From the NCBI RefSeq assembly GCF_014207905.1, contig NZ_JACHLB010000001.1, positions 310,001-374,000 of the forward strand: DNA of 64,000 nucleotides. Reading direction: 5' to 3'. The translations under genes and the position numbers were made by a program. This document shows, in pieces, positions 9,402 through 18,705 of the stretch. The notes under the pieces were generated by a model. The model had not been told where the DNA came from, did no database searches, and saw only the letters and a program-made list of their open reading frames with translations. How positions within the stretch are numbered: position 1 is the first letter of the stretch; every line of letters starts with the position of its first letter. The DNA is from Flavobacterium notoginsengisoli. Its GTDB lineage: Bacteria; Bacteroidota; Bacteroidia; Flavobacteriales; Flavobacteriaceae.

Positions 9402-11198
9402 ATGAAGAAGATACGTAATTTTTGCATTATTGCACACATTGACCACGGTAAAAGTACATTGGCAGACCGATTACTTGGCGCAACTCAAACCGTAACAGCT
9501 CGTGAAGAAAAAGCGCAATTGCTTGACAACATGGATCTGGAACGCGAGCGCGGTATTACCATTAAGAGTCATGCCATTCAGATGGAATACAAATACAAAG
9601 GCGAGGAATATATCTTGAACCTAATTGATACTCCTGGACACGTTGACTTTTCATACGAAGTTTCTAGATCTATCGCTGCTTGCGAAGGAGCACTTTTGAT
9701 TGTTGACGCTGCACAAAGTATTCAAGCACAAACGATTTCAAATTTATATTTAGCACTTGAAAATGACTTGGAAATTATTCCAGTATTAAATAAAGTTGAT
9801 TTACCAAGCGCAAACCCAGAAGAAGTTAGTGATGATATTATCGATTTATTAGGTTGTAAATTAGAAGATATTATTCACGCATCTGGAAAAACAGGTTTTG
9901 GTGTTGAAAATATCTTAGCTGCCATTATCGAAAAAATTCCTGCTCCAAAAGGAAATCCAGAAGAACCATTACAAGCTTTAATTTTTGACTCAGTTTATAA
10001 TCCATTCCGTGGAATTGAAGTTATATTTAGAGTTGTAAATGGTGAAATCAAAAAAGGCCAGAAAATTAAATTTATGGCTACAGACAACGAATATTTTGCT
10101 GACGAAATTGGAACTTTAAAATTAAATCAAGTTCCTAAAAATGTAGTTTCGGCAGGAGACGTTGGTTACTTGATTTCTGGAATTAAAGAAGCTCGAGAAG
10201 TAAAAGTTGGAGATACGATTACCGATGCAAAAGTTCCGACGACGAATATGATTACGGGTTTTGAGGATGTAAAACCAATGGTATTTGCTGGTATTTATCC
10301 AGTTGACACTGAAGATTACGAAGATTTGCGTTCTTCAATGGAAAAATTACAATTGAACGATGCTTCATTAGTTTTTGCTCCTGAAAGTTCTGCGGCATTA
10401 GGATTTGGTTTCCGTTGCGGATTCTTAGGAATGCTTCACATGGAAATTATCCAAGAACGTTTAGAGCGTGAGTTCGATATGACTGTAATTACTACAGTTC
10501 CTAACGTTTCGTATTTGGCTTACACTAAAAAACATCCAGACACTCCATTAGTTGTAAATAATCCATCAGATTTACCAGAGCCTTCAAAACTAGACAGAGT
10601 TGAAGAGCCTTTTATTAAAGCTACAATCATTACAAAAGCTGATTTCGTTGGAAACGTAATGAGTTTGTGTATTGAAAAACGTGGTTTAATTACCAACCAA
10701 ACATATTTAACAACTGAAAGAGTTGAGTTGAATTTTGATATGCCTTTGGCTGAAATTGTATTCGATTTTTATGATCGTTTGAAAACAGTTTCTAAAGGTT
10801 ATGCTTCTTTCGATTATTCTCCAATCGGAATGAGAACTTCTAAATTAGTTAAATTAGACGTTCTTCTAAATGCTCAAACTGTTGATGCACTTTCTGCATT
10901 GATTCACGAAGATAATGCATACAACATCGGTAAAAAAATGACCGAGAAATTGCGTGAATTGATTCCGAGACAGCAATTTGACATTCCGATTCAGGCTGCA
11001 ATCGGAGCAAAAATTATCGCTCGTGAAACAATTAAAGCACTTCGTAAAGACGTTACCGCAAAATGTTATGGTGGAGATATTTCGCGTAAGCGTAAACTTC
11101 TTGAAAAACAGAAAAAAGGTAAAAAACGTATGCGTCAAGTAGGAAACGTTGAGATTCCGCAAGAAGCATTTATGGCTGTTTTGAAATTGAATGACTAG
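9402..11198 (+). CDS. lepA: Elongation factor 4 (LepA), back-translocating GTPase
   Basis: The 598-residue product is the same length as other LepA proteins. The G1 motif AHIDHGKST, the switch [10 protein letters not shown] and NKVDLP (G4) are intact, followed by EF-G-like domains II, III and V and the LepA-specific C-terminal domain ([20 protein letters not shown]). LepA acts on stalled or mistranslocated ribosomes. ATG 9402 is directly before the conserved start [15 protein letters not shown]. It is a single-gene transcription unit with a terminator at 11240-11270. Confidence 0.98.
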   Translation: MKKIRNFCIIAHIDHGKSTLADRLLGATQTVTAREEKAQLLDNMDLERERGITIKSHAIQMEYKYKGEEYILNLIDTPGHVDFSYEVSRSIAACEGALLIVDAAQSIQAQTISNLYLALENDLEIIPVLNKVDLPSANPEEVSDDIIDLLGCKLEDIIHASGKTGFGVENILAAIIEKIPAPKGNPEEPLQALIFDSVYNPFRGIEVIFRVVNGEIKKGQKIKFMATDNEYFADEIGTLKLNQVPKNVVSAGDVGYLISGIKEAREVKVGDTITDAKVPTTNMITGFEDVKPMVFAGIYPVDTEDYEDLRSSMEKLQLNDASLVFAPESSAALGFGFRCGFLGMLHMEIIQERLEREFDMTVITTVPNVSYLAYTKKHPDTPLVVNNPSDLPEPSKLDRVEEPFIKATIITKADFVGNVMSLCIEKRGLITNQTYLTTERVELNFDMPLAEIVFDFYDRLKTVSKGYASFDYSPIGMRTSKLVKLDVLLNAQTVDALSALIHEDNAYNIGKKMTEKLRELIPRQQFDIPIQAAIGAKIIARETIKALRKDVTAKCYGGDISRKRKLLEKQKKGKKRMRQVGNVEIPQEAFMAVLKLND

Positions 11199-11239
11199 AT
11201 TTTTTTAGATAAAAGATTAAAGAACAAAGATAATAGACT

Positions 11240-11270
11240 AACCCAATGACGTAAAAGTTGTTGGGTTTTT
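11240..11270 (+). terminator. lepA terminator
   Basis: AACCCAA at 11240-11246 pairs with TTGGGTT at 11261-11267 and is followed by a T run. It lies 41 bp after the lepA stop. Confidence 0.7.
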
Positions 11271-11304
11271 CATTTATGGCGAATTTGTTTGTCGATTCAG
11301 ATTG

Positions 11305-11332
11305 TGTAGACGCACTGCGGTGCGTCTCTACA
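11305..11332. repeat. GC-rich hairpin, first of a pair
   Basis: The palindromic core GACGCACTGCGGTGCGTC is flanked by TGTA and TACA arms, with a two-base bulge in one arm. The same word (GACGCACYGCRGTGCGTC) forms the centre of the longer palindrome at 11375-11424. It is markedly more GC-rich than its surroundings, which fits a dispersed palindromic element. Confidence 0.7.
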
Positions 11333-11374
11333 GATAAACTTTGTGGTTAATATATTTTATCAGGCTATATTTAA

Positions 11375-11424
11375 CGACATACTTTACGTAGACGCACCGC
11401 AGTGCGTCTACGTAAAGTATGTCG
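11375..11424. repeat. 50-bp palindrome (23-bp perfect stem, 4-base loop)
   Basis: The left arm 11375-11397 (beginning CGACATACTTTACGTAGACG) and the right arm 11402-11424 are exact reverse complements, with loop CGCA. No T run follows, so it is not an ordinary terminator. Together with the related hairpin at 11305-11332 it makes up most of the non-coding space between lepA and the WYL regulator. It looks like a REP-type element or a replication/recombination substrate. Confidence 0.85.
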
Positions 11425-11487
11425 ACAAAAAAATCAAAAACAAAACCGAAAAAATATAGTTTCAGATTCGATATAACTTTAATCAAG

Positions 11488-11518
11488 AAATCTGTTCTAG
11501 ATTGGAACAGATTTTTTT
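11488..11518 (+). terminator. Terminator-like hairpin upstream of WYL regulator
   Basis: AAATCTGTTC (11488-11497) pairs with GAACAGATTT (11505-11514), followed by a T run. It lies well after lepA and 96 bp before the regulator start, so it isolates the regulator from readthrough or attenuates its leader. Confidence 0.6.
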
Positions 11519-11572
11519 ATTTCCTTTGATCTTTTCATTTGTATCTTTGAATCTTTTCAATTAGAAAAAAAC

Positions 11573-11604
11573 TTAGAACCTCAGCGACTCAGAACCTTAG
11601 AATC
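11573..11604 (+). repeat. Degenerate octanucleotide tandem repeat in leader of WYL regulator
   Basis: Four consecutive 8-mers, TTAGAACC, TCAGCGAC, TCAGAACC and TTAGAATC, fit the consensus TYAGMAYC and end nine bases before the start codon. The same kind of repeat stands before thiL at 17482-17513. Confidence 0.65.
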
Positions 11605-11613
11605 TTAAAAAAA

Positions 11614-12576
11614 ATGCTCGACGAAACTCCAAAACGATTTGACCGAATTGTTGCTATTCTTATTCAATTGCAATCGAAAAAGATTGTAAAAGCGCAGGAA
11701 TTAGCCGATCGTTTTGATTGCAGTTTGAGAACTATCTACAGAGACATAAGAACACTAGAAGCTTCGGGAGTTCCTATTTATAGTGAAGCTGGCGTTGGTT
11801 ATGCATTAATGGAAGGATACAGACTTCCACCGGTTATGTTTACACGCGAAGAGGTAAGCAGTTTTATTGCTGCAGAAAAATTAATGCAAAAATTTACCGA
11901 TCCTTCTTTAGGAACACATTATGCGTCGGCGATGTTTAAGTTAAAATCGGTATTGAGAAGTACTGATAAAGACTATCTTTCGAATATTGAATCGAAAATT
12001 GTAATGCAGAATGCCGAACCAATGTTCAATGACAATTCTCCTAACACTTTGGCTGTTCTTTTTGAAAGTATTGCAGAAAAAAAACAGATTCTTCTAACGT
12101 ACAAAACTTTCGACAAAGACGAAACCACTCAACGAAATCTGGAACCAATAGGAGTTTTTCATGATAATAACAATTGGTATTTTCTAGGATATTGTCATCT
12201 TCGAAAAGATTACCGTCAGTTTAGAACCGACAGGATTCAAGAAATTAAAAAAACCGAACACGATTTTACAATCGAACATGATGCCCTAGAAACCTATCTA
12301 ACTAAAGAAGAAACGACTTGTCCAACAACGAAAGTTCGTATTTTAATTGACAGGAAAATAGCACGATATTTATCGTCTGAGAAAAAGTATCACGGTTTTA
12401 TTTCGCAAAAAGAAGTGGATGAAAAAATTGAAATGACATTTATGTCCAGAGATATTAATAATGCTTTTCCAAGATGGTTTCTCATGTTCGGAGATTATGC
12501 AGAAATTCTCGAACCAGAAATATTAAAAACCAATGTGCTTCAATTAATTGAAATCCACAAAAAAAGGCTTTCATAA
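11614..12576 (+). CDS. HTH_11/WYL-domain (YafY-type) transcriptional regulator
   Basis: The 320-residue product has an N-terminal helix-turn-helix of the HTH_11 type (about residues 8-60, AQELADRFDCSLRTIYRDIR) and a WYL ligand-sensing domain (about 145-215, with RNLEPIGVFHDNNNWYFLGY and YRQFRTDRIQEI). WYL regulators sense small ligands, nucleotides or single-stranded nucleic acid; the ligand here is unknown. It converges on a DinB-like gene, a common pairing for this regulator type, and a 16-bp palindrome sits at that gene's promoter, suggesting that gene as its target. Confidence 0.88.
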   Translation: MLDETPKRFDRIVAILIQLQSKKIVKAQELADRFDCSLRTIYRDIRTLEASGVPIYSEAGVGYALMEGYRLPPVMFTREEVSSFIAAEKLMQKFTDPSLGTHYASAMFKLKSVLRSTDKDYLSNIESKIVMQNAEPMFNDNSPNTLAVLFESIAEKKQILLTYKTFDKDETTQRNLEPIGVFHDNNNWYFLGYCHLRKDYRQFRTDRIQEIKKTEHDFTIEHDALETYLTKEETTCPTTKVRILIDRKIARYLSSEKKYHGFISQKEVDEKIEMTFMSRDINNAFPRWFLMFGDYAEILEPEILKTNVLQLIEIHKKRLS

Positions 12577-12623
12577 AAAAACTCCCAAAGAGAACTTCTA
12601 TTCTTTCGTTGGGAGTTTTTTTT
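12577..12623. terminator. Bidirectional terminator between WYL regulator and DinB gene
   Basis: AAAAACTCCCA (12577-12587) pairs with TGGGAGTTTTT (12610-12620). There are A residues on the left arm and T residues on the right, so it serves both converging genes. Confidence 0.8.
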
Positions 12624-12641
12624 GTTTTCTTTTCAGAGAAA

Positions 12642-13121
12642 TCATCTTTCCCAGAAAAATGGCGGTTCGATATTTAATGCTCTTAAATATACATAAGCTT
12701 GTCCACGGTGATGCACTTCATTGTCAATAAAATATAGAATATTATGAATGATAGGAAATTCATACTGTCCAAACAAATTGAAAGTTTCATTGAAATCTTC
12801 GACCGATAATTGTTCCCAATATTTATTAATTTCTTCTGTTGCTTCATCCCATTTTTCCAAATATTGCGCTTTGAAAATTAATTTTTCTGTTCCTTCCTGA
12901 TAAGGCTGAGCATCTCTATTTACAATTCCTTTCATTGCTGGTGCTCCAATTGCTAAAAGCTCATCAACTAATTTTGAAAAAGGTCTCATTCCGCCAATTG
13001 AAAATTCAAAAAAATCTTTCTCAGGAAAAATTTCAATTACACGGCGCGTTAAAGCGCGGTGACCTTGCCAATGTTTCAATAAATCTTCTGAACTGATTAC
13101 TTGTGCTTCTAATGTTTTCAT
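12642..13121 (-). CDS. DinB-like (DinB/YfiT four-helix) metal-binding protein
   Basis: The 159-residue protein has the helical DinB/YfiT pattern. Likely metal ligands are His17 or His21 in HWQGHR and His137/His138 in EVHHRGQAYVYLRAL, a signature of the superfamily. Members are often thiol-dependent S-transferases or stress-induced proteins of unknown substrate. The upstream region has a -7 box TACTTTTG (CAAAAGTA at 13151-13158) and a palindrome at 13170-13185. The neighbouring WYL regulator is the obvious candidate controller (inference). Confidence 0.85.
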   Translation of the reverse strand: MKTLEAQVISSEDLLKHWQGHRALTRRVIEIFPEKDFFEFSIGGMRPFSKLVDELLAIGAPAMKGIVNRDAQPYQEGTEKLIFKAQYLEKWDEATEEINKYWEQLSVEDFNETFNLFGQYEFPIIHNILYFIDNEVHHRGQAYVYLRALNIEPPFFWER

Positions 13122-13169
13122 GATTTTTTAGGTTTTAAATTTCTATACTTCAAAAGTAAAATGGGCCGG

Positions 13170-13185
13170 TGACAACAGTTTGTCA
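13170..13185. promoter_or_regulatory. Palindromic candidate operator upstream of DinB gene
   Basis: TGACAACAGTTTGTCA is a perfect TGACAA/TTGTCA palindrome with a 4-bp centre. It is 12 bp upstream of the -7 box TACTTTTG (13151-13158, minus strand), where a repressor or activator would act. Binding by the adjacent WYL regulator is inference. Confidence 0.5.
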
Positions 13186-13404
13186 GCAGGAAAAAATAAT
13201 TTTTAAGAAATTTTATTCGTCCTTATTTAAAAACTCCATTTGAAATTAAGTATTCGCTAAATCTTTTTAGAATTTAACACAACAAAACGTTTTATTCCTT
13301 TTTATTCAAACAACTTCTAAAAAATCATAAAATAATGACAATCATAATTTTAATAAGAAATAATTTCGTAATTTTAAGTAACCCAACTAATAAAAATATG
13401 AAAT

Positions 13405-16400
13405 ATGAGATCTGCTCTACTTCTACTTTTATTATTTTATTCGGCCATATCTTCATCGCAAGGAATAGTTGTCGACACTACAACTTTGGGCATACCTGAA
13501 CTGGTTCGAGCAGAATTGATGCAAAATGGCTGTTCTAACGAAAGTAATTTTAAATTCTCTTCACATCAGGGTATTGGAAAATTCACAAATACAAATCCAA
13601 ACTTTCCAATTTCGAGCGGAATCGTTATTAGAAATGGAGTTGCCAAATATGCAGAAGGATCTTATACTGGAAACAATGAAAGCACTAGATTGAATAATGC
13701 CACTGATAGCGATTTACAGGTTATCAGTGATACCAACGGTCAAGTTGTTCCTGTTACAGATGTAAGTTTTATTCAATTTGACTTTACTCCTTTGTCTAGT
13801 AATTTCAGCTTTGATTTTCTTTTTGCATCGAATGAATACGGAGAATTTCAATGTGGGTTTAGCGATGTTTTTGCTTTTATTTTAACCGATTTAACAACGG
13901 GAATTTCTACAAATCTTGCTGTAGTACCTGGAACTACTACACCTGTTTCGGTAAAGAACATTAGAGATCAGCAGTATAATTCATCATGTTTATCTGCAAA
14001 TGCCAATTTATTCGACAGATATAATGTGACAAATCCTGCTCAATCAGCGATTAATATGAGAGGCGAAACCAAAGTTTTAACGGCTTCTTCAACGGTAATT
14101 CCAAATCGTACTTATCGCATAAAATTAGCAATTGGAGATTATAATGACAGTAATTACGATTCGGCAGTTTTTATAAAAGGTGGCAGTTTTATGACTACCA
14201 TGGATTTAGGTCCTGACAGAACTATTTGTCAAAACGAAAAAATTACGCTTAAATCTGATCTTGTTGGTAATTTCAGTTACACTTGGACTTTAAATGGCAA
14301 CGTAATTCCAAATGAAACCAGTAATTCTTTGACAATCGATAAAGCCGGAACTTACGGAGTGACTGCAACACTTTCTGGATGTATAGTTAAAGATGAAGTC
14401 GTAGTTCAAGATCTGATTACTAAAACTCCTAAAAACTTAACTGCCTGTTACAGCTCAAGCGGGATTTATCAATATGATTTAACCCAAAATAATCTAACTG
14501 AACTAGGAATTGATCCCACTAAATTTATTCTTTATTATTTTGATTCTTTAACTTCAGCCAATGCAAATAGCCCCGTCATACCTGAAGATCAATTAAAATC
14601 TTTTACAAGTTCTGGCAATCAAACGATCTATATAAAGGTTGCTCCTATTGATGACAAAACCTTTTTTTGCTACAATCTAATTTCATTTAATTTACTCATA
14701 ACTGATCCCATCAATGTTGTAAAACCACCAGACATCAATGTATGCGGTAACATTTTTAAAAATGCTGTCGTTGATTTAACTGCTCAAGAGAGCATTATCT
14801 TAAACGGGTTAGATTCTTCAGAATATAAAATCAGTTATTACAATAGCCAAACAGATGCTAATAATGGCCGAAATGATATTAAAGATCCGAAAGCATTTAT
14901 TACAAATTTGCAACAATCACCGAAAACGATTTGGGTTCGCGTTGAAAATGTTGGAAACTCCGTTTGTTATACTACAGTAAATTTCAATATCATTGTTAAT
15001 CCGCTACCCCCAGTTGATAATTTTCCAAATGTCATTGCCTGCAACAGCTATACTTTGCCACCAATTACAAATGGAGAATATAATACATCGATAAATGGGA
15101 CGGGAACAAAACTCAATCCTGGAGATGTTATTACCAAAAGCGGTACCATATATATCTACACAGCCTCAACTTTAAACAATTGTAGTAATGAGAGTAGCTT
15201 TAATATAACCTTGATTTACGAAATTGGTTTTAAAAAAGAAGCCTGTGGTCAATACATCGTTCCTCAGGTGGCTGCGGGTGGCTTTTTTACACAACCGGGA
15301 GGGCGAGGTGACGCTATACCAGAAGGAACAGCATTTACAAGCAGTCAGACTATTTATTATTATGCCGTAATAGATGGCTCGGTCTGTCGTGACATAGCGG
15401 TGCCTTTTACAGTTTATCCTTTGCCAGAAATAGATAAACCTGAAAATGTCGTGACTTGTGATTCTTATACATTGCCTCCTTTAGCAAAGGGAAATTATTT
15501 TACATCATCTGGAGGTTCAGGAAATGCTCTAACTGCAGGAGATAAAATAACGTCAAGCCAGACTATATATATTTTTGCAAATGATGGAAGATGTACCAAT
15601 GAGCATTCTTTTAAAATTGACATTGTTAATTCTCCAATCTTTGTTCCGATTTCCCAATGCGGAAGCTTTACCTTGCCTGCAATTTCTATTGGTGGTTATT
15701 ATGAAAGTCCAGGTGGTCAAGGCAAAACTATTCCGGCAGGCACTGTGATTACCAATTCGCAAACGGTGTATTATTATGCTGCAACTACAACTTCTCCCAA
15801 TTGTACCGAAAATCTAAAATATGTCATTACGATAAAACCACTTCCATTGGTAGATATGCCAGCGAATAGGTTAGAATGTGCCCGCTATGTGCTACCGCCA
15901 TTGACAAATGGCAATTACTACACAAAAACCAATGGTGGAGGTACACAATTAAGAGCAGGAGACATCATTACCTCAACACAAACTATTTATGTTTATTCTG
16001 TCGGACCTGAATGCGCAAATGAACATAGTTTCGTTGTTGAAATAAGATCTCTTCCGCCTGTCGACAGTTTTACTGATGTTGTAACCTGCACGACTTTTCA
16101 ACTTCCAAAACTTAAAAATGGAAAATACTATACCGCAACAGGAGGTCCAAACGGCTTAGGAACTCAAATTGTTGAGGGAACCGGAATCAATACAACACAA
16201 ACGATTTATATTTATAATGAATGGGCAGATTTTAAGTCTTGCAGTAATGAAACTTTTTTTAAGATTAATTACAACGGAATTGATGTTGGTGAGTTTAGTA
16301 ACATAAATGTCTGCGACAGTTATACTTTGCCTCCTCTAAAATTGGGTAATTATTATGCACAACCAGGCGGAAAAGGCCCTGTTATTCCTGTCGGAACTAT

Positions 16401-17460
16401 ATTAACAACTTCTCAAACCGTGTATGTTTATGCCATTGTAGGCACACGTCTAACTTGTGTTAGCGAAAAAAGTTTTTCTGTTACTATCTCTCAAACCCCT
16501 ATATTAACAAACACACCTGATGTTGCAATTTGCGAAAGTTACACTTTGCCATCTTTAGCCTTTGGAAGTTATTACAGCGGGCCTAACGGAACAGGAACTC
16601 AATATGCGGCAGGACAAAAAATAAATGCTAGTCAAAAAATGTATATCTATGCTGTAGCGCCAACAAATTCGAGTTGCTTTGCTCAGGATGATTTTTACAT
16701 TACAATTTATCCATTAAAAAATTTTACCGTACAAAACCAAGCAATTTGTGTTGATTATAAAACAGGAACTTTACAGCGTTCGGTCGAATTAAATTCGGGA
16801 ATTAATTCTCCTGATTATACTATCGAATGGTATTTAAACAATACAAAAATGGGTACAGGACCAACTTATACAGCTGTTCAAGATGGAGTTTATACTGTTG
16901 TCCCAATCAAAAATGTACCTGATGTTGGGAACGATTGCGGTTATAATCCAACAACTGTGACTGTCGAAAAGTCCAGTCCTGCAATTGCGACTGTTACCGT
17001 CTCGGGTGAATTTGAAGATAGTATAGATATTATAGTAAATGTCACTTCCGGTTTCGGAACTTATCAATATCAACTAGATGATGGTGATTTCCAAACCAGC
17101 AACATTTTCCAGAATGTTGATTCAGGAGAACATGCAATTACGGTAAGAGATACAAAAGCCAATTGTGACAATCTTATTCTATTTGCCAAAGTACTTAAAT
17201 ACCCTAAATTTTTCACTCCAAACAATGATGGTTATCATGACACTTGGAATATTCCCGACCTCGCAGATCAGCCCGATGCAGTTATCACTATTTTTGATCG
17301 TTACGGAAAACTCATAACTATGATAAAACCTTCCGGTGCTGGCTGGGATGGAAATTTCAATGGCAGTCAGCTCCCTTCTACCGATTACTGGTTTCATGTT
17401 ACCTATACCCAAAATGGTGCTATTCAAGAATTCAAAGCTCATTTTAGCATGAAACGATAA
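13405..17460 (+). CDS. Giant secreted protein: choice-of-anchor L domain, eight repeats, T9SS type B C-terminal domain
   Basis: The 1351-residue product has a signal peptide (to about residue 20). A choice-of-anchor L domain follows (about 20-265, SFDFLFASNEYGEFQCGFSD). About eight repeats of 65-90 residues with the pattern C-SYTLPPL-G-YY-GG-G, GD-IT-SQTIYIY and a second Cys fill about residues 545-1110. The end is a gliding-motility/T9SS type B sorting domain (KFFTPNNDGYHDTWNI, IFDRYGKLI, WDGNFNGSQLPSTDYWF). Such proteins are exported by T9SS and often attach to PorP/SprF-type partners or form adhesins; no PorP/SprF gene is adjacent. The start is ATG 13405; an ATG at 13398 is out of frame. 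Paired Cys in each repeat suggest disulfides. Confidence 0.93.
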   Translation: MRSALLLLLLFYSAISSSQGIVVDTTTLGIPELVRAELMQNGCSNESNFKFSSHQGIGKFTNTNPNFPISSGIVIRNGVAKYAEGSYTGNNESTRLNNATDSDLQVISDTNGQVVPVTDVSFIQFDFTPLSSNFSFDFLFASNEYGEFQCGFSDVFAFILTDLTTGISTNLAVVPGTTTPVSVKNIRDQQYNSSCLSANANLFDRYNVTNPAQSAINMRGETKVLTASSTVIPNRTYRIKLAIGDYNDSNYDSAVFIKGGSFMTTMDLGPDRTICQNEKITLKSDLVGNFSYTWTLNGNVIPNETSNSLTIDKAGTYGVTATLSGCIVKDEVVVQDLITKTPKNLTACYSSSGIYQYDLTQNNLTELGIDPTKFILYYFDSLTSANANSPVIPEDQLKSFTSSGNQTIYIKVAPIDDKTFFCYNLISFNLLITDPINVVKPPDINVCGNIFKNAVVDLTAQESIILNGLDSSEYKISYYNSQTDANNGRNDIKDPKAFITNLQQSPKTIWVRVENVGNSVCYTTVNFNIIVNPLPPVDNFPNVIACNSYTLPPITNGEYNTSINGTGTKLNPGDVITKSGTIYIYTASTLNNCSNESSFNITLIYEIGFKKEACGQYIVPQVAAGGFFTQPGGRGDAIPEGTAFTSSQTIYYYAVIDGSVCRDIAVPFTVYPLPEIDKPENVVTCDSYTLPPLAKGNYFTSSGGSGNALTAGDKITSSQTIYIFANDGRCTNEHSFKIDIVNSPIFVPISQCGSFTLPAISIGGYYESPGGQGKTIPAGTVITNSQTVYYYAATTTSPNCTENLKYVITIKPLPLVDMPANRLECARYVLPPLTNGNYYTKTNGGGTQLRAGDIITSTQTIYVYSVGPECANEHSFVVEIRSLPPVDSFTDVVTCTTFQLPKLKNGKYYTATGGPNGLGTQIVEGTGINTTQTIYIYNEWADFKSCSNETFFKINYNGIDVGEFSNINVCDSYTLPPLKLGNYYAQPGGKGPVIPVGTILTTSQTVYVYAIVGTRLTCVSEKSFSVTISQTPILTNTPDVAICESYTLPSLAFGSYYSGPNGTGTQYAAGQKINASQKMYIYAVAPTNSSCFAQDDFYITIYPLKNFTVQNQAICVDYKTGTLQRSVELNSGINSPDYTIEWYLNNTKMGTGPTYTAVQDGVYTVVPIKNVPDVGNDCGYNPTTVTVEKSSPAIATVTVSGEFEDSIDIIVNVTSGFGTYQYQLDDGDFQTSNIFQNVDSGEHAITVRDTKANCDNLILFAKVLKYPKFFTPNNDGYHDTWNIPDLADQPDAVITIFDRYGKLITMIKPSGAGWDGNFNGSQLPSTDYWFHVTYTQNGAIQEFKAHFSMKR

Positions 17461-17481
17461 GTATTAAAAAGAGAAAAAAAC

Positions 17482-17563
17482 TTAAAACCTTAGCATCTCA
17501 GAATCTTAGCATCTTTAAAAAAAACCTTTGTACCTTTGCACCTTAATAACTTTGGAACTTAAC
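17482..17563 (+). promoter_or_regulatory. thiL leader: two families of degenerate octamer repeats with promoter box
   Basis: The first block, 17482-17513, is TTAAAACC, TTAGCATC, TCAGAATC, TTAGCATC. The second block, 17524-17563, is ACCTTTGT, ACCTTTGC, ACCTTAAT, AACTTTGG, AACTTAAC. The -7 box TACCTTTG (17531-17538) is embedded in the second block. It is followed by ATG at 17568. The second block shares TTTGCRCCTTAATAAC with the lepA leader. Confidence 0.6.
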
Positions 17564-17567
17564 AAAA

Positions 17568-18614
17568 ATGATTGAAGATAAAAATCAGCAGAGAACTAGT
17601 ATAGCGCAGTTGGGTGAATTTGGTTTGATTGACCATTTAACGAAAAATTTTGACGTTACTCAAGAATCGACTTTAAAAAGTATTGGCGATGACGCTGCTG
17701 TTCTTGATTTTAAAGACAAAAAAGTAGTTGTTTCTACTGATTTATTGATAGAAGGAGTTCATTTTGATTTGGCTTACATGCCATTGAAACATTTAGGATA
17801 CAAAGCCGTTGTGGTAAACGTTTCTGACATTTGCGCCATGAATGCAAAACCAACTCAAATTACGGTTTCTGTAGCTGTTTCTAATCGTTTTCCTCTTGAA
17901 GCTTTAGAAGAATTATTTGCAGGAATCACACACGCTGCAAAAGAATACAAAGTTGATGTTATTGGTGGCGATACAACCTCATCTCAAAAAGGTCTGATTA
18001 TTAGCATTACAGCAATTGGTGAAGCAGATGCAGATGAAATCGTTTATAGAAACGGAGCTCAAAAAACAGATCTTTTAGTAGTAACTGGCGATATTGGTGC
18101 TGCATATATGGGATTGCAGGTTTTAGAAAGAGAAAAGCAAGTTTTCCAGGTAAATCCAAACAATCAACCCGATTTAGATCCTTATACTTATCTAGTAGAA
18201 CGCCAACTAAAACCAGAAGCACGAAAAGATGTTCGCACTTTACTTCATGCTTTAGATATAAAACCAACAGCTATGATTGATATTTCAGACGGATTATCTT
18301 CTGAGATTATGCACATTTGTAAGCAATCTAAAGTTGGCTGTAATTTATATGAAGACAAACTTCCTTTAGATCCTCAATTTATTTCGACTTGCGAAGAGTT
18401 TAATATAGATAGTACAACGGTAGCTATAAACGGTGGCGAAGATTACGAACTTTTATTTACAATTGATATTAATGATTTTGACAAAATAAAAGGAAACCCG
18501 AATTTCTCAGTTATTGGTCATATGACAGAAGAAAACGAAGGAATTCATTTGGTAACGCGTGCCAACACAAAAATCGCTTTAAAAGCACGCGGTTGGGACG
18601 CATTGAGCGAGTAA
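17568..18614 (+). CDS. thiL: Thiamine-monophosphate kinase
   Basis: The 348-residue AIRS/PurM-fold kinase phosphorylates thiamine phosphate to thiamine diphosphate, the last step of cofactor synthesis. Family signatures are present: SIGDDAAVLDF, the metal/ATP motif VNVSDICAMNA, VIGGDTTSSQKG, MIDISDGLSSE and INGGEDYELLF. Length is normal. It stands alone, away from other thi genes, and ends at the inverted repeat 18637-18683. Confidence 0.96.
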   Translation: MIEDKNQQRTSIAQLGEFGLIDHLTKNFDVTQESTLKSIGDDAAVLDFKDKKVVVSTDLLIEGVHFDLAYMPLKHLGYKAVVVNVSDICAMNAKPTQITVSVAVSNRFPLEALEELFAGITHAAKEYKVDVIGGDTTSSQKGLIISITAIGEADADEIVYRNGAQKTDLLVVTGDIGAAYMGLQVLEREKQVFQVNPNNQPDLDPYTYLVERQLKPEARKDVRTLLHALDIKPTAMIDISDGLSSEIMHICKQSKVGCNLYEDKLPLDPQFISTCEEFNIDSTTVAINGGEDYELLFTIDINDFDKIKGNPNFSVIGHMTEENEGIHLVTRANTKIALKARGWDALSE

Positions 18615-18636
18615 TTTTTAAAAAATTTCAAATAAA

Positions 18637-18683
18637 AAATTCCAAATTCCAAAAGCTACTTTAGTGATTGGAATTTGGAATTT
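18637..18683. terminator. AT-rich inverted repeat after thiL (likely bidirectional terminator)
   Basis: AAATTCCAAATTCCAA (18637-18652) is the exact reverse complement of 18668-18683, and a T run follows. It separates thiL from the convergent response-regulator gene. A very similar inverted repeat lies between atpD and atpC at 53841-53876. Confidence 0.65.
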
Positions 18684-18705
18684 ATTTTTTATTGGAATTT
18701 ATATT

